The notes beneath the pieces were generated by a model. The model was given only the letters and a program-made list of their open reading frames with translations, was not told the DNA's origin and searched no databases. Positions 47,355 to 59,200 of a stretch of DNA of 64,000 nucleotides are shown piece after piece. The stretch comes from Nocardia speluncae NBRC 108251. GTDB taxonomy: Bacteria > Actinomycetota > Actinomycetes > Mycobacteriales > Mycobacteriaceae. Position 1 is the first letter of the stretch. Every line of letters begins with the position of its first letter. The translations under genes and the position numbers were made by a program. Where the stretch lies: the NCBI RefSeq assembly GCF_001613245.1, contig NZ_BDBZ01000001.1, positions 310,001 to 374,000 of the forward strand, read 5' to 3'.

Positions 47355-47894
47355 ATGGCGATCAATATGAGCCATCGGATCATGCGCCTGCGTGCTCTTA
47401 TCGAGCACCCCAATACCGGGGCCGGCGAGCGGGCGACCGCGCAGCGGATGCTGGATCGGCTGCTGGCCCGTAGTGGTGGCACGCCTATCGGTGACCGCAC
47501 CTACGGAGACCGTCATCACCGGGTCGGTAAACACGCGGATCTGCCTGCTGTGGCGGAGATGATCCGCGCCGATATCGCGCTCGGGCGGATCATGTTCGCG
47601 CCGCAGACGCGGGTCGGTGAGCCCGCGATCCGGGACCCGCTCGGCGACGCGCCGGTGCAGATCGAGATCCTGGTGGATCTGCCGCATCACGCATGTATCG
47701 ATGTCACCATCGACAAGGTGCCGCGGACATGGGGCTGGGTCGTGGAGGACGGTATCGAGCGGGTCGGTCCTCAGTTGCAGGAGCTGGCGACCGAGCTGGC
47801 CGACATCATGAACGGCTACAACTTCGACGGCAGCGATATCGCGAAACGGTTCTTCGGCCGTGTCCGTATCCCGGAGCTCACGTTGGTTTGGTAG
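47355..47894 (+). CDS. Unknown protein with DUF2786-like N-terminus
   Basis: This protein of about 179 residues begins MAINMSHRIMRLRALIEHPN and continues GERATAQRMLDRLL, which resembles the first helices of DUF2786. The rest, with GRIMFAPQTRVGEPAIRDPL, VDLPHHACIDVTIDKVPRTW and DIAKRFFGRV, is not one I recognise. There is no signal peptide or membrane helix. TACTCT lies 8 nt before the ATG. It follows the HdeD-like gene by about 40 bp and may share its transcript. Confidence 0.65.
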   Translation: MAINMSHRIMRLRALIEHPNTGAGERATAQRMLDRLLARSGGTPIGDRTYGDRHHRVGKHADLPAVAEMIRADIALGRIMFAPQTRVGEPAIRDPLGDAPVQIEILVDLPHHACIDVTIDKVPRTWGWVVEDGIERVGPQLQELATELADIMNGYNFDGSDIAKRFFGRVRIPELTLVW

Positions 47895-47937
47895 ATACCG
47901 TGGTGTCTGTTCGAACGGCAGCGGCGCCCGGCCCGGC

Positions 47938-48516
47938 TCATCCGTCGACGACCTCGCCCCGCGGAGGTGTAGGGGGCGCCGGACAGTTCACCGGTTCGGA
48001 AGCCTGGGTGGTCTTCTGATAGGCGGCGGTCAGTTCGGCGAGTACGCCGTTCTCGGGTGCCGGGTGCCGGTGCAGGTGGATGTCGCGGAGTTCGTCCATG
48101 AACCGCTGCCCGAGTTCGGGGCCGCCGGTGGCGAGTAGCTGCGCGCGGATGGCGAGTTCGGGGGTGGTGGGTAACCAGCGGGCGCCCCAGGCGCCGAGTT
48201 CGGTGATGAGGGGGACGAGCGCGATGGCGGCTTCGGTGAGGTGGTATTCGACTTTCTGCCGGTGGCTGGGGTCGTCGTCGCGGGTGAGTAGTCCGGCGGT
48301 GACCAGCTTGCCGAGCCGGGCGGCGAGCATATTGGAGGCGATCCCTTCCTCGGAGGAGCCGAGTAGCTCGCGGAAGTGGGTATTGCCGCTGAACATGATG
48401 TCGCGGAGCACGATGAGGCTCCATCGGTCGCCGAGCAGTTCCATTGTCATGTTGATCGGGCATCCGGATTTGCCGGGCGCTACGTGAAGCAGCGACGGAG
48501 AAACTGGTTGCGTCAT
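47938..48516 (-). CDS. HxlR-family transcriptional regulator
   Basis: This 192-residue regulator has the HxlR winged helix at about 17-105. The lone Cys is in KSGCPINMTMELLGDRWSLI, followed by LRDIMFSGNTHFRELLGSSE and RQKVEYHLTEAAIAL. A longer C-terminal tail than usual follows. HxlR proteins often sense electrophiles through the N-terminal Cys. TAGACT lies 6 nt before the ATG, so leaderless expression is likely. It is divergent from the RibD-like reductase gene, with AACCGGTT and GGTT-3-AACC dyads between, and probably controls it. Confidence 0.93.
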   Translation of the reverse strand: MTQPVSPSLLHVAPGKSGCPINMTMELLGDRWSLIVLRDIMFSGNTHFRELLGSSEEGIASNMLAARLGKLVTAGLLTRDDDPSHRQKVEYHLTEAAIALVPLITELGAWGARWLPTTPELAIRAQLLATGGPELGQRFMDELRDIHLHRHPAPENGVLAELTAAYQKTTQASEPVNCPAPPTPPRGEVVDG

Positions 48517-48573
48517 AAGACCAGTCTAGGTAGGTTCACAACCGGTTGCAGAATAAAACCAGAAGGAGCTTCG

Positions 48574-49218
48574 ATGAGCCCACTCGTGCGTGTGCAGAAT
48601 TTCACCGTCTCCGTCGACGGCTACGGAGCAGGTACCGGCCAGAGCCTCGACCGGCCGTTCGGCCACGCAGATCCGCGGACCCTGATGGCGTGGGCCGGCG
48701 CCACCGCCAGCTGGCCGAACCGCACCGACCCCGGCGGCACCCGCGGCCTCGACGACTACTTCACGCGCGATTTCGCCCACAATATCGGCGCGGAGATCAT
48801 GGGACGCAACAAGTTCGGTCCCCAGCGCGGGCCCTGGGAGAACCACGACTGGCAGGGCTGGTGGGGTGACGAGCCGCCGTTCCACACCCCCGTTTTCGTC
48901 CTGACACACCATCCGCGCCCTTCGTTCACCCTGAGCGACACGACCTTCCACTTTATCGACGCCACTCCGGAAAAAGCCTTGGAGCAGGCGTTCGCCGCCG
49001 CGGACGGTAAGGATGTGCGGATCGGCGGGGGCGTGGCGACGGTCCGCGAGTTCCTGGCCGCCGACCTGATCGACACCCTGCACATCGTCGTCGCGCCGAG
49101 CGAACTCGGCGGAGGCGAGCGGCTGTGGGAGCGTTCCGAGGACCTGCTGGACCGGTTCCATCTGGAGAAAGTGCCCAGCCCGAGCGGTGTCGTGCACCAT
49201 CTGTTCTGGCGTCGCTGA
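48574..49218 (+). CDS. Dihydrofolate reductase-like (RibD C-terminal) protein
   Basis: This 214-residue protein matches the RibD_C/DHFR-like family: QNFTVSVDGYGAG at the start, AEIMGRNKFGPQRGPW near residue 75, FVLTHHPRPSF near 110, VRIGGGVATVREFLAADLID near 150 and LHIVVAPSELGGGERLW. It likely binds NADPH and reduces an unknown small molecule. GAAGGAG precedes the ATG. The divergent HxlR gene suggests induction by redox or electrophile stress. A shared terminator at 49227-49258 separates it from katG. Confidence 0.92.
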   Translation: MSPLVRVQNFTVSVDGYGAGTGQSLDRPFGHADPRTLMAWAGATASWPNRTDPGGTRGLDDYFTRDFAHNIGAEIMGRNKFGPQRGPWENHDWQGWWGDEPPFHTPVFVLTHHPRPSFTLSDTTFHFIDATPEKALEQAFAAADGKDVRIGGGVATVREFLAADLIDTLHIVVAPSELGGGERLWERSEDLLDRFHLEKVPSPSGVVHHLFWRR

Positions 49219-49226
49219 ACAACCGA

Positions 49227-49258
49227 GTGCCCCGGGCATCCGTAGATACCCGGGGCAC
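49227..49258. terminator. Bidirectional terminator between reductase and katG
   Basis: GTGCCCCGGG and CCCGGGGCAC form a perfect 10-bp stem with a 12-nt loop between the two convergent stop codons (49218 and 49294). Confidence 0.75.
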
Positions 49259-49293
49259 ATTGTGCCGATACCCGGCGAGCCGGGTGGTCGGGA

Positions 49294-51501
<2,208 letters not shown>

Positions 51502-51936
51502 TCATTGCGGGCTGGACGATGTGGAGCAGGTGGGGCACAGGCCCCAGTAGATGACCTCGGCTTCGTCGATGGTGAAACCGTGGTCGCCGGGGGCGGTCAG
51601 GCACGGCGCCGCGCCGGTGGCGCAGTCGACATCGGTGATGGCGCCGCAGGAGCGGCAGACGAGGTGGTGGTGGTTGTCGGCGACCCGGGTTTCGTAGCGG
51701 GCCACCGAACCGGTGGGCTGAATACGGCGTAGTAGTCCCGCGACCGTCAGTGCCCGCAGCACGTCGTAGACGGCTTGCTGGGAGACGGCGCCCAGGGTGG
51801 TCCGTACCTGCCCGATGATCGTGTCGGTATCGGAATGGGGGTTGTGGTGTACGGCGTTCAGTACCGCGAGTCGCGGTGCGGTCACACGCAGCGCGGCGTC
51901 GCGCAGCATGTTCTCGAACTCCGCTGTCGTGGGCAC
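51502..51936 (-). CDS. furA: Fur-family regulator FurA
   Basis: This 144-residue regulator has a winged helix (LRVTAPRLAVLNAVHHNPHS, SQQAVYDVLRALTVAGLLRR) and a metal-binding dimer domain with ETRVADNHHHLVCRSCGAIT and the second Cys pair GLCPTCSTS. Its position just upstream of katG on the same strand identifies it as FurA, the redox-sensing repressor of the furA-katG operon. GTG 51936 has TAAGCT about 7 nt upstream and no ribosome site, consistent with a leaderless mRNA. The dyad at 51955-51992 is the likely operator. Confidence 0.95.
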   Translation of the reverse strand: MPTTAEFENMLRDAALRVTAPRLAVLNAVHHNPHSDTDTIIGQVRTTLGAVSQQAVYDVLRALTVAGLLRRIQPTGSVARYETRVADNHHHLVCRSCGAITDVDCATGAAPCLTAPGDHGFTIDEAEVIYWGLCPTCSTSSSPQ

Positions 51937-51954
51937 GGCACGAAGCTTACCGCC

Positions 51955-51992
51955 TTTCTGGAATCAATCAAGTATTAGTATCTATCCAGAAA
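51955..51992. promoter_or_regulatory. Probable FurA operator/promoter
   Basis: TTTCTGGA and TCCAGAAA are perfect 8-bp arms around a 22-bp AT-rich centre, 19 bp upstream of the furA start. AT-rich sites with a TCCAGAAAAGG-like flank are known in front of mycobacterial furA, as far as I recall. Confidence 0.6.
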
Positions 51993-52081
51993 AGGCCCGG
52001 AATCGTTGTGCGGCGGGTACTATGCGCGCAACACCGACGGTCCTCGCAGGGAACCCGCCCCACTCAGGAGAGTGCAGGATA

Positions 52082-52471
52082 ATGCGTCCCCCGGCCCACC
52101 GCACGACAATCGCCACACTGGGCGTTCTCGCCGCTCTCGCCGCGCCCGCATTCGCCACCGGCCCGGCCACCGCGCAGCCCTCCTACTACGCCCCCGAGAT
52201 CGCCCCGTGCGACCACCTGTTCCGCAACCCACTGGACCCGCCCCGCCCCGGCGCCGCGGTCTACTGGAGCCCATTCGGCGCCACCGGCATCGTCTGCTAC
52301 GACAACGGAACGGGGATGGCCGACTACTACCAGCGCGACCCGTGGGGCGCCTGGCACGATATGAACGAACTGACTCCCGGTCACTTCTTCTACAGCGTTT
52401 TCACCACCGGCATCCCCGATGCCGCACATCAGCGCGGACACACATCCCCCTGTACAGAACGCAGAAACTGA
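52082..52471 (+). CDS. Small secreted protein, unknown
   Basis: This 129-residue protein has a signal peptide (TTIATLGVLAALAAPAFATG, cleaved near ATA-QP). The mature part of about 98 residues is rich in Trp, Tyr and Pro (VYWSPFGATGIVCYDNGTGM, YYQRDPWGAWHDMNELTPGH). Three Cys remain after cleavage. No family is recognised, but small secreted proteins with this type of composition are common in Nocardia. AGGAGAG lies upstream of the ATG. A lysin or binding role cannot be claimed. Confidence 0.7.
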   Translation: MRPPAHRTTIATLGVLAALAAPAFATGPATAQPSYYAPEIAPCDHLFRNPLDPPRPGAAVYWSPFGATGIVCYDNGTGMADYYQRDPWGAWHDMNELTPGHFFYSVFTTGIPDAAHQRGHTSPCTERRN

Positions 52472-53242
52472 ATACCCATTGCGCCTCTCCTCAAAACTTG
52501 CTTATCATTGCCTTCACAAGCTGGTTGTCAGAACGCAAGCGCGCTCCGGCGACTGCCGGACCGGAGATCGTCACCGACCGGTCGGGCGATACAGATGAAT
52601 CCTCCAATTGTCGGGGTTGCGGGGAATCCATAGCGCGAATTCGACGACAGTGCGGTCGCCGAATTCTGCTGGAACAAACTGGTACATAGGCACGCCACTT
52701 CCGAGAAGGCGATCCAGTGCAGCCAATGAATTCCACTACGGTCCGCTTCCTGCTCGCCTACCCCCACTCGGGGGCGAGACCCCGCCGTGACCTGCGAACC
52801 CGCCGCCCGCCAGGCGTGGGTCGTGAATGTGTGCACACCGCGCCGCCGGTGCGCACAGGTCCGCCGGGAGTCCGCCCCGGAATCATCGGGTTCGCCGGAA
52901 ACTTCCCGGCGCGGGATTCATTGCCGTACGCAGCGAGGACCGCTGAGTCGTCGCGCGCGGCGCCTCGGCACCCTGGCCGCCGCTAATTCCCGACGGTCTT
53001 CTACACGAAATCGATAACCGTCAGGTCTCAATACTCGAAGGTTATTTGTCACGGGTTGACCACAAAATATCCGGCCATTTTCGAAAGCCGCAAAATAACG
53101 AATGAATTCCGTACCGACGGTATCCGATGCCATTTCGATCGAATTCACTTCGCATTTTCGGAGTGATCGACGTTCTTTGCGGTACGAGGCCGATACCGGC
53201 ATGCCGACCGGCCCTCGAAATGACGAACTCCATGGAGGTCAG
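52472..53242. other. 771-bp non-coding region upstream of the NRPS gene
   Basis: No full-length gene is credible. The right half is unusually AT-rich and contains the dyads TACCG-1-CGGTA (53112-53122) and TTCGATCGAA (53134-53143), plus a TTGACC at 53056 that could be a -35 box. No recognisable iron box (TTAGGTTAGGCTAACCTAA-like) was seen. The left half holds the small minus-strand frame at 52571-52687. Confidence 0.5.
52571..52687 (-). CDS. Possible small gene or gene remnant
   Basis: A 38-codon frame from ATG 52687 reads MYQFVPAEFGDRTVVEFALW then IPRNPDNWRIHLYRPTGR and stops. A few upstream in-frame starts would lengthen it to about 49 residues. The composition looks like real protein, unlike the other frames here. 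No family or ribosome site is recognised, so it may be the end of a decayed gene. Confidence 0.3.
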   Translation of the reverse strand: MYQFVPAEFGDRTVVEFALWIPRNPDNWRIHLYRPTGR

Positions 53243-56200
53243 GTGCCCCAGTCCAAGCGCAACCTCGACAGCAGCCGGGAGCAGCCGGTTTCCGCGCCGG
53301 GCGGCGCGGCGGAGTTCGCCGGACCGGTATCCGGTAACGGCGCGCGCTCACGCAACGGCAACGGCAGCCACAACGGTGCCGGACCGGCCCGCGAGGCCGG
53401 CGATGCGTTGCGCCTGTCCGCGGCGCAGCGCGGGATCTGGTTCGCCCAGCATCTGGCGGGGTCGTCCCCGATCTCGGTGGCACAGTATGTCGAGATCACC
53501 GGCCCGATCGACCTCGACGTCCTGGTCGCGGCCTGTGACACCGCCGGCCGCGAATTCGGCTCCGCCTATGTGCGACTGGTCGAAGAGGACGGCGAGCCGT
53601 ATCAGATCGTCGACGAAGGACTACCCTCCCCGGTGTCGGTGCTGGATCTGCGCGGACACGACGACCCGTGCGCAGCCGCGCACGACCTGATGGTCCGCGA
53701 CTATTCCGCCCCGCTGGACCTGCGCAGCGACCGTCTCATGAAATGTGTTGTCTTCCAGGTCGGCTCGGACCACTACCTGTGGTACCAGCGTGCACACCAT
53801 ATAGTGCTCGACGGTTTCGCCGCCGTCACCATGCTCCAGCGGATCACCGAGCTGTACAACTCGTGGGTGACAGGGGAGCAGGCCCCGGCATCCACCGCGA
53901 AAGATCTCAGCGAGATCGTGGACCAGGACCTGTCGTATCGGGGTTCGACACGGTTCGAAAACGACCGCAACTATTGGACCGAACACTTGAACGGCGCCCC
54001 ACCCGTTGTCAGCCTCGCGGGCCACGTGGGCAAACCCACCATCCACCCGGCCCTGGTCAGCACCGCCCTCCCGGACGCCACCGCCCAATTGCTGGACCGG
54101 GTCGTCACCGACCGCGGAACCAGCGTCACACCGGTGGTCGTCGCCGCGTTCGCCGCCTATCTCGCCCGGATGACCGGCAGCGACGAAGTATTGCTGAGCC
54201 TGCCGGTATCGGGCCGCCATTCCGCGGTGCTGCGCCGGTCCGGCGGGATGGTCGCCAACGTGGTTCCGTTGCGGGTTCCCGTCACCGGCCGCGGCACCGG
54301 TGCCGTGATCGACGCCGTGCAGGGCGAACTGACCAGCGCCCTGCGGCGGCAGCGATACCGGCAGGAGGACATCTTCCACGATATGGGTACCGCCCGCGAC
54401 GAAACCGCGTCGTTCGGGCCGGCGGTCAACCTCATGATGGTGGACAACGAGATCGTGCTCGGCACCACCACCGGCCGGTTGCATGTGCTGACCTCGGGGC
54501 CCACCGCGGACCTGTTCGTCAACATCTATCCCGGTGCCGGCCGCGACAGCACCCAGATCGATTTCCAGGGCAACCCGAGCGCCTACAGCAGTGCCGAACT
54601 CGCCACCCACCACACCCGGTTCCTGAGGTTCCTGCACGAATTCCTGGCCGGCGGACCGGACCACCCGGTCAGCACCCTGCCGCTGCTGGATCCGGCGGAA
54701 CGGGCCACGCTGCTACCCGTACGAGGACCGGAAAGCGTCGGCGACCGGCTGCTCCCCGATATCCTCGCCGCCGGCGCCCGCCTCGACCCCGCCGCGACCG
54801 CTATCTCCGCAGCCACCGCGACGCTCACCTACCACGACCTCGACACTCGCTCATCGCAGCTCGCGCGATACCTGATCGGCCGCGGCTGCGGGCCGGGGAC
54901 AGCGGTGGCGATCGTGCTCCGCCGCTCCGCCGAGACGATCGTCGCGGCGTGGGCGGTCGCGAAATGCGGTGCCGCGATCGTGCAGGTCGACCCGGACTAT
55001 CCGGCGAAACGTATCGAGCACATGATCACCGACAGCGACGCCCGGATGGTGATCACCCTCGACGCCCTCCGGGACCGGCTACCGAGCGCCACGCCGGCCC
55101 TGATCGTCGACGCCCCCGCGACCCGGCAGGCCTGCACGGACAGCGGCACCGACCCGGTCACCGACGCCGACCGCACCCGCCCGCTGCACGCCGGCGACCT
55201 CGCCTACCTCACCTACACCTCCGGTTCCACCGGTGTGCCCAAAGGTGTGCAGGTCACCCATCACGGACTCGCGAACCTCATCGCCGACCACAGCGACACC
55301 CGCGGTATGACCCCGCAGTCGCGGGTGTCCTATGCGCTCTCACCGGCTTTCGACGCCTCCTTCGAGCAGTTCCTCGCCTGTTTCGCCAACGGCGCCACAC
55401 TGGTGGTCGTGCCGCCGGAGGTGATCGGCGGCGACCGGCTCACCCGGCTACTCGCCGACGAGCACATCACCCACCTGACATTGACACCGGCGATGCTGGC
55501 GACCGTGGACCCGCATCCGCTCACCGACCTGCGGGTAGTGGTCGTCGGGGGCGACGTATGCCCGCCACATGTGATCGAACGGTGGTCGCGGCACTGCGCG
55601 ATGTTCAACGAGTACGGGCCCACCGAAACCACGGTGACCGCCGCGGGCGCCCGGATCCGCCCCGACCGGGACCTCACCATCGGCGGCCCTGTCCGCGGTG
55701 TGGCGGCGATGGTGCTGGACCGGGCACTGCAACCGGTACCGGCCGGCACGGCCGGAGAACTGTATCTGGCCGGGCCCGGCCTGGCCCGCGGCTACAACCG
55801 CCGGTTCTCCGATACGGCGGCCCGGTTCGTCGCCGACCCCTACGGCGGCCCGGGACAGCGCATGTACCGCACCGGCGACCTCGCCCGCTGGACCGCCGAC
55901 GATTCGACGGTTTCGCTGGAACTGCTGGGCCGCACCGATTTCCAGGTCAAGATCCGCGGCTACCGGATAGAACCCGCCGAAATCGATGCCGCCCTCACCG
56001 CCCACCCGGACGTCGACCTGTCGGTCACCGTCCCGGTGCACAACAATGCCGGTGCCACCGTCCTGGCCTCCTACGTCGTCCCCGTCGACGACCACCGCGC
56101 CGACCCGGAGCAGCTACAACGGTTCGCCCGGGAATCCCTGCCACCGCATATGGTGCCGGCGGTGATCGTGCCGCTGGACCGGCTGCCGGTGAACGCCTTC

Positions 56201-59200
56201 GGCAAACTGGATCGCGCCGCGCTACCGGAACCGGAATTCGGGGCGGCCCCCGCCGGACGCGCCCCGGAAACCGCCCGCGAAATCCTGATGGCCGGCCTGT
56301 TCAGGGAAATCCTGGGCGTCCCGCAGGCCGGCGCCGACGACAGCTTCTTCGCCCTCGGCGGTGACAGCATTCTATCGATCCAGCTGGTGTCACGTGCCAA
56401 AGCCGTGGGCCTGGGATTCTCCACCCAGGACGTGTTCGAGCACAAAACCGTCGCGGCCCTGGCCACCATAGCCACCGAAGCCGGTGGCGCCCCGCAACTG
56501 CGGGAACTACCCGGCGGCGGCACCGGCCCGATCCCACTGTCGCCGATCGTGCACGCCATGCTCGGCCGCGGACACTACGACCGGTTCGCGCAGGCCACTC
56601 TCGTCGAACTACCCGACCGCCTCGACCCCGGCCACCTCACGCGCGCCTTGCAGACACTGCTGGACCGTCACGACATGCTGCGCGCCGCCCTGCACGTCAC
56701 CGCCGCCGGCGAACACCGGCTCGAAGTCCCGGCCCCCGGATCCATCGACGCCGCCGCCACCCTCACCGACGTCACACTGCGCGACCGCGACGCCACCGAA
56801 GTCGATCGGCACCTGCAGGCGGCCGCGGACCGCCTCGACCCCGCCGCCGGTGTGCTGGTGCAGGCCGTCCGCATCCAGGACGGCACCGGCGCCGGACCGG
56901 ACCTGCTGTGGCTGGTGATCCATCACCTCGCCGTCGACGCGGTATCGTGGCGGATCCTGCTCGCCGACCTCGCCCACATCTGGCTACAGGTCTCCACAGG
57001 TGAGGACCCACAGCCCGGCGCCGGCACCACCTCGGTGCGCCGCTGGGTCCACGGCCTCACCGAACAGGCATCCGCGCGGCGTCCGGCGGAACTGTCCCGC
57101 TGGAAAGAGATGCTCGCCGACGGTGACCGGCCACTCGGGTCACGGCCATTGGACCCCGAACGAGATGTCATGGCCACCGCCGGGCGGATCGAGTTGCGTA
57201 TCCCGGCCGATATCACCGAAGCGGTGCTCACCACCCTCCCGGCCCGGTTCCACGGCAGCGCCAACGACCCGCTGCTCGCGGCGCTCGCGCTCGCTTTGGC
57301 GCAATGGCGGGCCCGGCGCGGCGAATCCGCCGGCACGGAACTGATCTCACTGGAAGGTCACGGCCGCGAAGAGCAGGCGGTGCCGGGCGCGGATCTCAGC
57401 GCTACCGCCGGCTGGTTCACCACCCGGTTCCCGGTCCGGCTCGAAATGTCCGGCGTCGACCTCGACGACGCCTTCGCCGGTGGCCCCGCCGCGGGGTCGG
57501 TGATCAAACAGGTGAAGGAACAGTTGCGCGCGGTCCCGGACAACGGGATCGGCTACGGGATGCTGCGTGCGCTCGATCCCGTGGGTAGCGCCGAACTCGG
57601 GAACGCGCCGGAACCCCAGATCAGTTTCAACTATCTGGGGCGGGTGGGTGTCCACGATCATTCGGGGGCGTGGACACCCACCACCGAATTCACCTCACTC
57701 ACCGCGACCACGGACCCGCGGATGGCGCTACCCGCAGTACTGGATATCAACGCGATCGCCGAACCCGGCCCCGACGGCCTCGAACTCGACGCCACCTGGG
57801 AGTTCGCGCAGAACATCGTGGCCGCCGACGCCATAGCGGAACTGGCCGATCTGTGGGTGCGGGCCCTGCACGGCCTGGCCGCACATCTGCACACCGAACC
57901 CGCCGGGGGGCACACACCGTCCGATTTCCCGCTGGTCTCGGTATCGCAGACCGATATCGACGGCTGGTCCCGGGAATTCCCGGCGATGACCGACGTGTGG
58001 CCGCTGACCGCGCTACAAACCGGGCTGCTGTTCCACACCCTCTACGACCGCGACGGCGACGACAGCTACATCGTGCAGGCGACACTGACTCTCGCCGGCG
58101 AAGTCGACCCGCAGCGGATGCGGCGGGCCGCGCAGACGCTGATCGACCGGCACGACAGCCTGCGCACCGCCTTCGTCGAAACAGCCGACGGCCCACGCCA
58201 GATCGTCCTGCAGAATGTCCGGGCCGACTGGCGCGAAACCGACCTCGGTAACCACGACCCCACCGACCGCGACCACGAAATACACCGCCTCACCACCGAA
58301 GCGGCGGCACCGTTCGACCCCGCCCACCCGCCGCTGCTGCGGTTCCGGCTGCTGCGCACCGGCGCCACCGAATACCGGCTGCTGATCACCGACCATCACC
58401 TCGTACTGGACGGCTGGTCGATGCCGCTGCTGATCCACCAACTACTCGTCCTGTACACCAACGGTAGTGATGCGGCCGATCTCGCGGCCCCCCGCTCGTT
58501 CCGCGACTACCTGCAATGGCTGCACACCCAGGACGACGACGCCACCACCACCGCCTGGCAGCAGATGCTGGCCGGAGTGGACAACCCGACCCGAGTCGCC
58601 GGCCGCCCGGACCGTACGGGCAGCGCACCCAGCGGTGAGGTCGGGCTCGACCTCGACACCGGCACCGCCGCCGCGGTACTCGACCTGGGCCGCTCCCACG
58701 GTGTCACCGCCGGCACCACCGTCCAGGTGGCGTGGGCGATGCTGCTCACCGCCCTCACCGGACGATCCGACGTGGTGTTCGGTAACACGGTGTCGCACCG
58801 GCCGCCGCAGCTACTCGGCGTCGAACACATGGTGGGCCTGTTCATCAACACCCTGCCGGTACGGGTCCGGTTCGACCCCCACGAAACCGTCGCCGACCTA
58901 CTGATCCGGGTGCAATCCGAACAAGCCGCGATGCTCGAACACCGCCATATCGGATTGGCGGAACTGCAGCACGCCACCGGGATCGCCGATATGTTCGACA
59001 CCGTCACGGTGCTGGAATCCTATCCACTGGACCAGGAAGGCCTGGCCCGCGACCTCGACGCCGCCGGACTACAGCTGATCGACCTCGACGCCCAGGACGC
59101 CACCCCGTACCCGCTGAGCCTGCAGGTCACCCCACCGCGTCCCACCGGCGACGACGCCGGCACCTACACGGTCACCCTGCGCTACGCCACCGACCGGTTC

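Noticed and set aside
53041..53242. IdeR iron box before the NRPS gene
   Set aside because: No sequence close to TTAGGTTAGGCTAACCTAA was found, only unrelated AT-rich dyads.
53668..56364. 898-codon plus-strand frame inside the NRPS region
   Set aside because: It is Arg/Pro/His-rich and offset from the frame that carries the C, A, T and E motifs, so it is a shadow.
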